Part shown: positions 33,861 to 44,519 of the stretch, piece by piece
How the letters are laid out: every line of letters begins with the position of its first letter
How positions within the stretch are numbered: the first letter of the stretch is position 1
Assembly (NCBI RefSeq): GCF_017591425.1
Contig: NW_024465369.1
Location: 30,899,501 to 30,963,500 of the forward strand
Reading direction: 5' to 3'
From: Ochotona curzoniae
Taxonomy: Eukaryota; Chordata; Mammalia; Lagomorpha; Ochotonidae
DNA: 64,000 bases
Position numbers and translations under genes: made by a program
Notes under the pieces: model-generated
Databases searched by the model: none
The model's input: the letters and a program-made list of their open reading frames with translations, nothing else
Told to the model about the DNA's origin: nothing

Positions 33861-35289
33861 AATTTATGTTTTTAGTGTGTATTCTCTCCTAGTCCCTGAG
33901 GCTAAAGACACTAGTGAAAAAAACAAGCGGCTCTGAACTGGAATCAGGTCAGTGCTGCCTTCTTTGCCATGCTGCAGAGTAAGAAAATGCTAGTAAGTGA
34001 TTGAGTCCCCTGACTTAGTGGAAGAGGTCAACCAGTTCAGCATCTCCTCATAGAGACACTTCCATAAGAACGTCCTCAGTATGACAAGTTTCTGCTCCAG
34101 TACCCCAGAGAAATGAGAGTCGCCACCTTCTAATTTCCTTGTCTATTAGCTCTCATTACTGAGACATTCTTTATTATTTTCAAGCCAAAAATCTACTGGG
34201 AGGTACAGGGAGGAAAGGCTGTCATTTCTGTTGCCATCATGATAATAATTGTGCAAATGCGTTGAGCCTTTAAATGAGCCAATGTCCACCCAGAGTGCTG
34301 CCCATGCATGATCTGGCGGTGTCTTGAAAACTTTCACACAGTGGATAGTTTTGTTTAAGAGTCCTAAATTCGCCATTGGTGAAAAAAAAAATGCTAGCTG
34401 AAAGGATAGAGAAGAAAAGGAAGAGAGTGGGTTGGGGAGTGCATGAGGGCAAATGAAGGTGAGGAGAGGAGAGGGGAGGGGAGGGGAGGGGAGGGGAGGG
34501 GAGGGGAGGGGAGGGGAGGGGAGGGGAGGGGAGGAGAGGAGAGGAGAGGAGAGGAGAGGAGCCCTGATGTTTTTCCAGTAACCATTTTCTAGGAGCAACT
34601 CTAAATCTGAGTGAGGGGAGCATGAGGGCAGCTTCTTGCTAGTGATTCCTTGGCAGCTTCCCTGTGTCCTTGTATCCTTGTCAAAAACAACGATCAAGGG
34701 GATGCTGGCTCTTTATTTTCCTGCTTAGTCTCCATCCCCTTTTGCAAATAGCCTTCTGAGAACAACTTTTTGTTCCCATAAGCAGAAATGCAGTGATCCT
34801 TTTACTTTACAAATTCCAGTTCTCATCCAGAAAGAAAGAAAAACATTCTGACCAAAAATGCTTCCAAGCACTCAAGCCTCAGTGGGAATCCCTACTCTTT
34901 CCCAAGCAGCCACTCCTTCACTGCCAACAGAACCTAGTTTGGAAAGGTTTCTGTGACTTCCATTCACCCAGGACTCACAAGATGAAATGCTAAAGAAAAA
35001 GACACGAGGATTGTTTACGCTTCCAAAAGAGGCTAGTGTGAAATTCAGAGTCACACACACTGTGGAAATGACTGAGTTACTAACGCAATAATCAGCACAA
35101 AAAAAATCAACAGTGTTATTATGGGATAGTGTGAATACATCATGACCCACAAATGATGTCTTGATTTTGGTTTAAATTTTAAATTCATAATATACACTAC
35201 AAGGTTTTCTTCCAGCTTCTCTAAGCATTGATAAAATTTCTTCCAGCTGTAGACAAACAAAAGATATAGACTGAGTGGATAAGAAAATC
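33861..35289. other. Intergenic around the GGGGA satellite
   Basis: Apart from the pentamer satellite no element is recognised. The 183-aa reading frame over the satellite is low complexity. Confidence 0.5.
34461..34560. repeat. (GGGGA)n / (GGAGA)n pentanucleotide satellite
   Basis: About 100 bp of pentamers, GGGGA-rich at 34470-34532 then GGAGA. At least a dozen G4 runs make it a strong quadruplex former on the + strand. Confidence 0.95.
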
Positions 35290-35770
35290 AAGACCTATAT
35301 ACTCGCTGCCTGCAAGAATTACCTCACCAAAAAAGATACACAGACTGAGAGGACGGAAAAAGATATTCCATACTATTAAGAAGCAGAAACAATCAGGAGT
35401 AGGCATTCTAATATCAGACAAAACTGACTTTAAAGCAAAATCTGTTCAAATAAACAAAGAAGGGAATTGTGTAATGATTAAGGAATCAGTTCAACAAAAA
35501 GATGTGACCAGCATCCTAGTTTAAGAAATGGGCAAAGGACATGAACAAACATTTTTCAAAGGATAAAATACAAGTGGCCAACAGACACATGAAAAGATGT
35601 TCAGGCTCTCAAGTCATCGGACTAATTCAAATGAAAGCCACAATGAGGTTTCACCTCCCCTCAGTTAGAACGGCTATTATCCAAAAAAGAAAAGGAAAAA
35701 AAGAAAAAACAGCAAACACTTGCAAGGATATAAAGAAAACTTTCCTCATTTTCTTTGTTTCTTAAATCCA
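35290..35770 (+). mobile_element. L1 ORF2 fragment with internal deletion
   Basis: Two pieces of L1 ORF2-like sequence are in sense. One is the 'ggaaaaagatattccat...atatcagacaaaactgac' segment; the other is 'aaatgggcaaaggacatgaa...ccacaatgaggtttcacctc'. In intact L1 these are much further apart, so an internal deletion near 35515 is inferred. Non-functional. Confidence 0.75.
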
Positions 35771-35984
35771 TTTCTTCTGGGGTGTTTATTTTATTTGGTT
35801 TTTTAGATGACTTTCCAGAGATTTGCTTACTTCACTACTGGCTAAAAGTAGTAAATGAGGCATACTAAACTTGCTCTATCATCTTCTGGAAGTTAAAATG
35901 TTTTGGCAGTGACTTGTTAATAAATCATTTCCCTTCTAGGAGGAAATACAGTCATCATATTGAATATTACCTCAAAATGACAGA

Positions 35985-36305
35985 GGCGAGGCCCCCAAAA
36001 GACAGATGGGTGTTCTGACCTCCCCCATACCTTGGAATGTGACCTTATTCAGATACAGTCTTTACAGATATCTTTAAGTTAAAGTGACATCTATAGGGTT
36101 GGCCTTAATTCCGTATGGCTGGCAGCCCTGTTACAAAGCAAAGCTAAACAAGAGGCATACAAAAGGAAGACAAGAAGAACACACCCACGGAGAAGGAAGT
36201 TATCTACCAGCCGAGCAGAGAGGCCCAGGGCAGCCCCTTTCCACAAAGGAACCAGCTCTGCCACCTCCCTGATCTCAGACCCAGCCTCCAGGACTGTCAG
36301 TCTGA
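35985..36305 (+). repeat. Ancient LTR-like mammalian interspersed repeat
   Basis: 'gaatgtgaccttattcagatac', 'gttggccttaattccgta', 'aaggaagttatctaccagcc', 'cagacccagcctccaggactg' resemble a widespread old mammalian repeat (LTR type, family not certain). No ORF. Confidence 0.45.
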
Positions 36306-36527
36306 TAGCAAAGGTTTATTGGGGACCCAAGCAACAGCATTAAGGGAGCATTGGTTTGGCAGAATCATGGATAAGAGCAACCCTTCAGAGTTGGTCTACT
36401 TCCTGTCTGTGCATCTTTCCCAGATGAACACCTTTTTTTTTTTAAGTGCGGGAAACCTGTCTAGAAGCACTTCTCAGGTGTTCAAGAACACTCAGACAGA
36501 GCTGCTAGAGTCAAAATCCAGCTCTGG

Positions 36528-36805
36528 GAGCCGGCCTTTTCTGTGGTGCGGTAAGCTGCCACGCATTCCATCTTACAGTGCTTGTGCGAGTCTAGGCTAC
36601 TACATTTCCCATCCAGTGCCCTGTGAACGCACCAGGTAAGCTGCAGATGAAGCCTCAGGTACCTTTGTTCATGCCATCATGTGGCACATGGAAGACGTGG
36701 ATGGAGCTCTCAATGACTGCTTTGTCGTGGTCCAGTCCCAGCTGTCTATTTCTCTCTGTTACTCTGCTTTAAGAACAAACAACAAAAAGAGAAAAAAGAG
36801 AAAAA
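36528..36805 (+). mobile_element. Diverged SINE
   Basis: 'ggagccggccttttctgtgg', 'ctactacatttcccatcc', 'gtggtccagtcccagctg', 'tctctctgttactctgcttt' follow the SINE order. Older subfamily. Confidence 0.65.
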
Positions 36806-36930
36806 AGTGTTTTTTAAAAGAAAAAAAAAATTCTAGCTCTACTCTCAGTGTTAGCCTGACTACTAGAAGGGAACTTGGTTTGCATAAACCTGTACCTGTC
36901 TAATTCAATCCTAAGAAGTAAACAAGCAAA

Positions 36931-37255
36931 GACCTGGCACGAAAGTATAGTGGCTAAAGTCCTCGCCTTGAATGCGCCAGGATCCCATATGGGCGCTGGT
37001 TCTAATCCTGGTGGCCCCACTTCCCATCCAGCTCCCTGCTTGTGGCCTGGGAAAGCAGTCGAGGATGGCCCTCGGGCCTTGGCACCCTGCACCTGCATGG
37101 GAGACCAGGAAGAAGCTCCTGGCTTCAGATTGGCTCAGCTCCAGCCATTGCGGTCACTTAGGGAGTGAATCATCGGATGGAAGCTCTTCCTCTCTGCCTC
37201 TCCTCCTCTCTGTATATCTGCCTTTTAATAAGAATAAATAAATCTTTAAAAAAAA
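36931..37255 (+). mobile_element. Young C-type SINE with exact 15-bp target duplication
   Basis: AAGTAAACAAGCAAA at 36916-36930 and 37256-37270. Full length with 'gtggctaaagtcctcgcc', 'ggcctgggaaagcagtcgagg' and tail 'gaataaataaatcttt'. Confidence 0.95.
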
Positions 37256-37270
37256 AAGTAAACAAGCAAA

Positions 37271-38396
37271 TGCACATCAAAATTTAGCACCATGCTTGAT
37301 TAATACTACTTATTTTTTGTTTTCTTGGTAGTTCCCCAAATTAACTCAGATTCATGGTGAAACCTAGCTGTAGGTAAGTTCCCACTGTGATCTGCTTTTT
37401 TAATGAGTTAGCAAAACACAAAGACAAGAGCAATCTCCTGATTTTTGTTATTCCCAGTTTTACAAGTGTGAGAAATAGCAATTGAATCCACAGCAGGACA
37501 CTCAGAACAACAAGGAGAACCAAACACTACCGGAAAAAAAAACATGCATTGCTCATTGTTTTTCTGGACATCCACCCTGTGGAGCACTCTGACTGTAGAG
37601 AAGAGGAATCCAAAGATGGAGCACTGGCCTGGCAGGGACTTCAGGTGCCAGAAGAATGTTAGTATCTGGAGCGCAAGGATTGCAGATGCTTCCGATGGCT
37701 GACTCACCTCTGTTAGGTTCTGAAGTAGTTGAAAATAAGAGAGAGACTTTTAGTTCAGGCAAATGGTTTTACTAATCAGGGGAGAATATGATGGACTGCT
37801 CCCTCGTGGGAGACAGCCTGGGACCACTTAACACATGCCAGGGTGACCACATGAGGGAAATGGCCACCCAGGCTACACAGCACTGGGCTTTTAGAGACCT
37901 TAAGCACAGAGGATGGAAGAAGGCAGCTGCTCCTTGGTTTACTCATTAAGAGTGACTTGTCGCAGGGTACTCATCATGGCAGGTGGGTCTTGCCTTGTTG
38001 TGCAGAGACAAGGTCAGGGTGATTCAACATTGCAAACATTCCTGGATGGGAGTGTCCGCTTGACTTCAGCAGGGTGCTGGAGTCACTTCTGCTCTGCACA
38101 ACCTAAAAATCTCCTAATTTTAAATTGTTCCCAGGTAATTCCAATGAAATTTCAATAAAAAGAGAACAAAGACCCTGGATGCAGAGGCCACTTGAAGCAC
38201 ATTATCTATCAAATTCAGGACACAAGAAGAATTGGATATAAAAAAGGGGGCGGGGGACTTCTTCCATGGTGAGAGAGAGTTCTATCACATAGTAGGAAAA
38301 TGGATCCCACAGGGTGAACAGAATGGAGACCAAGAGACCAATATCCTTGTCCCTAAAAAGCTGCAGAAATATGACGATGATGTTGATGATGATTGT
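37271..38396. other. Intergenic, nothing recognised
   Basis: No gene or repeat that I can name. Confidence 0.5.
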
Positions 38397-38610
38397 TGCC
38401 AAACATTGAGCAACTATTATATAACAGTATTAATTGTGTTTTAATTGGGAAATAGCTTGTTAAACTGTGGTAATTAGTTGGCATGCCTGATTACCACATT
38501 TACTCTTCATACATCAGCCTTGCAAGAATGTTACAAAAGAGAGCAGAGCTCCAAGTCACCCAGAACCCCAGCACCAAGGGGCAGAAGTTGGAACCATCAT
38601 CTTCTGCATT
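38397..38610 (-). repeat. MIR
   Basis: 'acattgagcaactattatat', 'tcatacatcagccttgcaag', 'gagctccaagtcacccag' in antisense MIR order. Confidence 0.5.
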
Positions 38611-40331
38611 GGATAGTCTCCTAGAGGTAGCCACCAAGTCACAGATGCTACTAAGGGCCCTTGCCGTTCTGTGATTTTATATCTATAGGACATCTAAGTC
38701 ACAGTAACAAGAAGTTGCACCAGCTATCAATGTGGCCAATTTACTTTGTCTTCTGTAGAGTGTTTCAGCTATTTTTTTTTAAATACCATTAGCAGAAATA
38801 ACAACTACAACCATCTTGATGAAAGAACAAAATCCCACACAAAACGGTTGATGAATTTGGTTGCTTATGTGTTCCTATGAACTTGGAACAACTGTCAGTT
38901 TTCTCTTAAATAATGACAAAACACCATTTCCTCTTGCACATTTCTAGTACAGCATAATGAAACAGCATAAACCACAGAAAATACTGCGGTCATGTTTTGG
39001 ACTTGAAGAATACCCTTCGCCCTAACACTCTGACAAAAGAACTACAGAATAATAGAGGAAGGAAGGACTTAGGAGGTCCTGGTCCTTTAAGAGACAGCAT
39101 ATCCTGGAGATGACAAGAAAAATATTATTTGGGGAAGGATGGGGGATCTGATTTAATATATGTGGTTATAAATGTCTCCATTAAATCCCAAACTAACAGC
39201 AGACCATGGGAAGTGACCCTGGGATGCCTGCCCTGTCAGCTCCCAGGAGCAGTCGCTGGAGAGGGAACAAGAGAAGGCTCCTAAGAACTGGCATTTCTCC
39301 TAGTAGGTAGCATTTAGTTGATTCCAAGTTAGATGGCAAGCGTAATCTCACTGCCAATTATTTTCAGAGCTGAGTAAAGATATGTTGTATCGAGATTGCA
39401 TAAGATCTCTTCCACATCTTGTTTCTAGATGGTTAAAGTGGTGTTCATGAGCCAGTTTTAAGCTGGAAGTGAAGTAAGCCCACCTGGTCAATCTCTGTGA
39501 AATGCCAAGGAAATTTTCAAAAGATATCTTATGTACCCAATATGGGTTGAGGCAGAAAGCAAGTGTGAATGAGTAGCAACCACAGTAAGATAAACTGTAT
39601 TTGGTTTCTACTTCAGTGAATGTGTACTCTTCGCATTGTCTGATATAACTTTCCAACAACCTTCTGTGGTGCCATATTGATGTATGTTTTTACATATGAA
39701 AAAAAACTAGAGCTTTGACCAAACTGGGTGTGAAGCCCAAAGACACGTACTGCACACACACAAATGCCTAAGAACGTGGGACTCAGTCTTGACTCATCAG
39801 ACACTTGTGGGTGTCTCCAGGTCTCCTGTACTTCCTCTTATCCTCCCCGACACACACTAATCAAATGTTCGAAATGACTTCTTTGTCTGAGTTTTCTCTT
39901 CCTTTTGTCAAGCAGCAAAGGCAGTTTATCTGTGAGATATTTGTCAGTTTCATATAGGCTCACATTTGCTTATGCTACCCAGACTGCCAATCAAACCTTC
40001 TTCTCTCCTATTGTCAAACAAGATGCTGAGAGTTAAGTACTTATTCCAAGAACAATTGCTGAATAGTGACCAAGTCAGAAGCTGAACTCTAGATCCTTTA
40101 ACTCACATAGTCAAGTTCTGGGATGGCTATCACTTAGGTCTAGGACAATTTACCTCTCAGGGAATTGAGCAGGCCACTTGCTGAAGTCAACTCCATCCTT
40201 ACTGTCACCCCTTCCCCAGCACCCAGTCCCAAGTAGAAAATGGAAATGAAGCAAGATGCCCCTTCTTCTGAGTGTCTGGCTAATTTTCTTATGCCACTGT
40301 TACAGCATGCAAACTCAGGGCTGCTATTTGA

Positions 40332-40345
40332 ACACTAGGGGGCAC
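40332..40345 (+). promoter_or_regulatory. CTCF-like motif, forward
   Basis: ACACTAGGGGGCAC differs from the CCACYAGRKGGCRC core at one base. Single-copy flanks. Confidence 0.45.
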
Positions 40346-40631
40346 TTCATACTCACAAGATCCTTGGGATCGCCAGCAAGACTCCTTCAGCCCCTTTACA
40401 AAGCCTAACAAATGTCAGTTTTCATGGATCAAAAGCTACCATTTTAGAAATAAGGCAGTCCCATTGTTTACCAGCTCTGCTCCTGGGGAATTCTAGTGGG
40501 ACAGTTATTTTGAACCACCTCATTCCAAGCTGTTTCACAATAAAAGAACAAGTCCCCACTCCCTGAGGGGATAAAACATCACTCTTCAACCTAGCTACTG
40601 CTAGTCCCTAAGATAACCCCGAGGAACACAA

Positions 40632-40696
40632 TGACGTCAATCAGTGATAAATGTAGGAGAAAGCCAAGAGGTCGAAAATTCTCCAAGGTATAAAAG
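40632..40696 (+). promoter_or_regulatory. CRE plus TATA cluster
   Basis: Full CRE palindrome TGACGTCA at 40632-40639 and TATAAAAG at 40689-40696 in single-copy sequence. Spacing and order suit a cAMP-responsive core promoter starting near 40720. No downstream gene is seen, so function is inference. Confidence 0.35.
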
Positions 40697-41302
40697 AAAA
40701 ATAGCTCCCAAGGTCCCACCCACTTCTGGCACCCCAGCCCACAGGGCTTACACACCTCCTTTCTGGAGAGGGCGCATACATGGGTGAAGCTAGCCACTAG
40801 GAAAAACTGCCAACAGCTACATTTGGGGGAACCCAGAGAGGAATGAAAGGATAGGGGAGCAGCTGGGGTGTTCTGATTTTGTGAAACCCCTCATGGAGGT
40901 CCCAGGTCCCCCGCACACATTCATCTTCCTGATGCCGAAGCCTTTTACAGTTGCGCTCTTGGCAACAGCCTTGAAATAACTAGATGAAGACAGCATCATT
41001 TTTGGCATTAACATGCAAATAAGAATACTGGAGTCTCTCACTTCAAGCTTTAAGAGCCCTCCTTTTTTTTAACCAGCCACTGACCATGACTAACAAAAAA
41101 TAAAGGAGAAAGAAAAAGTGGGATGACCTTCGCTTGGTTTCTCCCACTGACCTACTTGTGCTGGAGCCAAAACACTGTTCAGGCGAAAGAAAGGGGTGGG
41201 GGGAGAGAGAGAGGAAATGGCAAGGCAAAGCTGGAGCCCAGGCCATGCCGTTGCAGACACTTCCTCCTCCCCTCTCACAAAGGCTCTGGGAGAGAAAAAT
41301 GA

Positions 41303-41314
41303 GCATGACTCAGC
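41303..41314 (-). promoter_or_regulatory. MARE / NF-E2-type motif
   Basis: GCATGACTCAGC; its reverse complement GCTGAGTCATGC matches the Maf/NRF2 element core. Single-copy surroundings. Confidence 0.35.
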
Positions 41315-42153
41315 TCTGTCAATCAAAAGGAGTTGCCCTAGTTTCCAGGCTACCAAAACGTAAGAAAAGCTACCGCTAGCTACAAAGTCTTCCTTGACGT
41401 ACTCAGGGAGATCCTGGTGAACGGACCAGGTCATGTCTAAACTTGCCAGGCTGCTAATTGTGCGTATCATTTCCTTACAACCTCTTGTATGTGCTCACTG
41501 GGGCCTGAATAATCGCTTTGGCTTCCATACTTTGTCCTTTGTTTGCCAGCTCCCTCCCCAGAGATGAGAGTCTGCAAATTTGCTGACAAAGCATAATCGT
41601 GAGAAAGAACCGTGTTTTGTTACCCTTGGCTGAGACCCTTCTGAGACCTGAATGTGAGGCACAGGCTCTGCCAAGCCACCACTCTTAGGACAAGGGCAGG
41701 CACAGAGCACCTGTGGGCTGACCCTAGGATAGCAAAGCCATCCTGCCCATGGGGATGGGGGCATGCTTCAGCGAAGCCTGAACCAACTGCCAAGCCAAAC
41801 CCAATGTGAGCAGCGAGTGGTGAAGATACACAACAGACACCTTACTCCTTAAAAAAAGAGGAAGTGTTTCCATGTTCGAAACTCCTGGCGCCCTTCAAGG
41901 AGTCAACGTTGGTGGACATGGCTTTGCTTTGACATCCTCCCTGAACAGGGGTGGTTCCAGGATTTTGTTGCAGTGACAGTGCTATGAGACACTGTCAGGA
42001 GACAAAGAGGATCTCACAATATAGCACAAGAAGAGGTAGCTTTGCTGTCCAATGGGACGTGATGATTCTACTAATGTGGATAAAAAAGAAACCCAGCTTC
42101 CACCTCAAGGGGCTGCCTGGTAGATAACTGCTATACCCTCAACACGTGTGTAT

Positions 42154-42154
<1 letters not shown>

Positions 42155-42201
<47 letters not shown>
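42155..42201. repeat. (CA)n microsatellite
   Basis: About 23 uninterrupted CA units. Confidence 0.97.
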
Positions 42202-42203
<2 letters not shown>

Positions 42204-42437
42204 CTAATCCAGATCCCTGTTTATGGCCTGGGAAAGCAGCAAAGGATGGCTCAACTGCTACGGCTCCTGTACCCACATGGGGACATGGAAGACGCTCCAG
42301 GTTCCTGGTTTTAGATTAACTCAAACCTGACAACTGTGACCATTTGGGGAGTGAGCCAACAGATAGAAGATCTGTCTCTGTTTCCCTCTATAAATCTGCC
42401 CTTCAAATAAAAACAAATAAATCTTAAAAAAAAAAAC
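42202..42437 (+). mobile_element. 5'-truncated C-type SINE next to the CA repeat
   Basis: 'atggcctgggaaagcagc', 'tttggggagtgagccaac', tail 'aaaaacaaataaatctt'. The 5' part is lost or replaced at the CA repeat. Confidence 0.82.
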
Positions 42438-42784
42438 CTTTTACCAATTTGTGTGTGTTTTCTCTTATGAACCCATCTGTTGTCCAGGGGCCACAATCAG
42501 GAATCCAGCAACCTAGGAATGAAATCTTGGTGCCCTGTATACTACACAGAACCTTCTCCAAAACTTAAAACACTTTGAGTGGTTTTTGATTCGGGAATAG
42601 ATATTAGGAAGCACATTTTATTTGAAGAGGAAAGTGAGGCTCAGGAACTGCAGATAACCTTAGCGGGGACCAAGGTAACACTGACACATCCCTGGCCCGC
42701 CTCCCAGGCCAGTGGGCAACACCAGCTCCTGGCTGAACAGATGCACCACGTGTTACTCGGTCGACCTTTGCTCTTATGTTCCCT

Positions 42785-42796
42785 CCAGCAGGTGGC
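42785..42796 (+). promoter_or_regulatory. CTCF-like motif, forward (weaker)
   Basis: CCAGCAGGTGGC fits the core CCASYAGRKGGC but the flanking bases do not match. Confidence 0.3.
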
Positions 42797-42929
42797 TGGG
42801 TCACCACTGTGTCTTAGCACCTCCATTGGGCTGAGGTCACAAAACTTTACTTTGCTGGCAACTTTCCTCACCTGGGGTGGGAGCTAGGTTAAAATTATTT
42901 GTTGAGGTTCATTTAAGAATTATCGTTTG

Positions 42930-43274
42930 GAGCCAGTGCTATGATGTATCATGGTTAAGCCATATATATTGCACTTATTGCCACATATGACGTGTGCAAT
43001 GCAATGTCAGCATCCCATAGGGGAGCCAACTTAAGTCTTGTCTGCTCTAGGCCCATTTTAGCTCCCTTCCAATGTGCCTGGGAAAGTGGCTACAGATGAT
43101 CCAACTACTTGGGCCACTGCACTTACATGGGAGACCTGGAAGAAGCTCCTGGCTTGGGCTTGGCCCAGCCTTGTCTGTTGTGACCATTTCAGGGAATGAA
43201 CCAAAAGACGAAAGATCTCACACTCTTTGTCTTTTCTTCTCTCTGCAACTCTGTTTTTCAAATAAATACTTTTA
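42930..43274 (+). mobile_element. Older C-type SINE, host of a second SINE
   Basis: 'ggagccagtgctatgatg', 'cagcatcccataggggagcc', 'caaataaatacttttatt'. Its tail is the target of the next element. Confidence 0.82.
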
Positions 43275-43613
43275 TTTTTTTCAGTATTATTTATTTTTAT
43301 TGCAAAGTCAGATATGTATAGAGGAGGAGAGATATTTCTCTCTGAGAAATACCTTCCATCCGATGATTTATTCCCCGAGTGACCACAATGGCCGGTGCTG
43401 CGCCGATCTGAACTGAAGAGCTAGGGGCTCTTCAGGATCTCCCACACACAGGTGCAGGATCCCAAGGCTTTGGGCCGTCCTCGACTGCTTTCCTAGGCCA
43501 TAAGTAGGGAGCTGGATGGAAAGTGAGGCTGCTGGGTTTAGCACTGGTGCCCATATGGGATCCTGGCGCATTCAAGACAAGGGCTTTAGCCGCAAGGACA
43601 AGGCACCGGGCCC
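43275..43613 (-). mobile_element. Young C-type SINE inserted in the tail of another SINE
   Basis: Flanked by exact 17-bp repeats TCAAATAAATACTTTTA at 43258-43274 and 43614-43630. Antisense, full length, ends 'aggcaccgggccc'. Confidence 0.94.
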
Positions 43614-43881
43614 TCAAATAAATACTTTTAAAGAAAACTATTATCTTTTAGCTTCTCTATTACAATTCTTTGCATCTGACTTCTCTGCTAGGGACCATTG
43701 GACAAGCCAGCATACTTTGAACTATACGCCAATATTTCACTCCCTACATTAGGGAGTTTGATTCCATTTTTTTTCTCAAAACAGTTTTTTATTTCTTTGA
43801 AAGGCACAGTTACAAACAGAGGGGGAGATAAGCCTCATTTATATCTTTTTCAAACTAATGATTAGGAATATTATATCATGA

Positions 43882-44205
43882 GGTCAAGTGCAGTGGTGTA
43901 GCAAACTAATCCTCCACCTGTTAGCATGAGCATCCTATAGGGTTGCTGGTTCATGTCCCAACTGCTCCACTCCCAATCTAGCTCTCTGCTTACAGTCTAG
44001 GAAGGCAGCAGTTAATGGCCCAAGTTCTTAGGTCTCTGTGGCCACATGAAGGACTAGAAGGAAGCCCCTGGATCAGCTCAGCTCTGGCCATTGCAGCCAT
44101 CTGGGGAGTGAACCAGTGGATAGAAGACCTCTCCCCCGTTTCTCCTTCTATCACTGTTAAATCTAGCTTCCAAGTAAAAAATAAACACATGTCTTTTAAA
44201 ATGTT
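43882..44205 (+). mobile_element. C-type SINE
   Basis: 'cctccacctgttagcatgag', 'cactcccaatctagctctctgc', 'tctggggagtgaaccagtgg', 'gtaaaaaataaacac'. Confidence 0.82.
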
Positions 44206-44519
44206 ATACTTCTATAGTTTTAGTGATCTGTGATTACTTTAAAATTTATTTTATGAGTGAAGTGGTCATTTTTCTGTTCAATTACTATTTAGCCATTATC
44301 TGTATTCCCACTAAGGTCTTTTTGCCTTATACTTCTTAAGCTTCATATTTGAAGTATTAAGCCCTCGCTGTAGTGTAAATCTAAAATATGTTCTCTTAAA
44401 ATTTTAAATAGAGAAAGAGGGGAAGGAGCAAAGAAGGGAGGGAGAATGCCATGGTGTTCCATGAATCATATCTACAATTTAGCATTGAATCTGCTAAATA
44501 GTAATTAAAATAATAATGA
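44206..44519. other. Intergenic, A/T-rich
   Basis: No recognised element. Confidence 0.5.

Larger units (their letters stand above)
38611..42154. other. Largest repeat-poor stretch of the window
   Basis: About 3.5 kb without recognised SINE, LINE or LTR sequence. It contains the CTCF-like motif (40332), CRE and TATA (40632-40696) and the MARE (41303). In a window with about one SINE per 1.7 kb, the absence suggests constraint on insertions, although this is only inference. Confidence 0.45.

Noticed and set aside
34146..34697. 183-residue reading frame on the - strand
   Set aside because: Runs through the GGGGA satellite (repeating SPPLPSPPLP) and has no recognisable domain or splice context.
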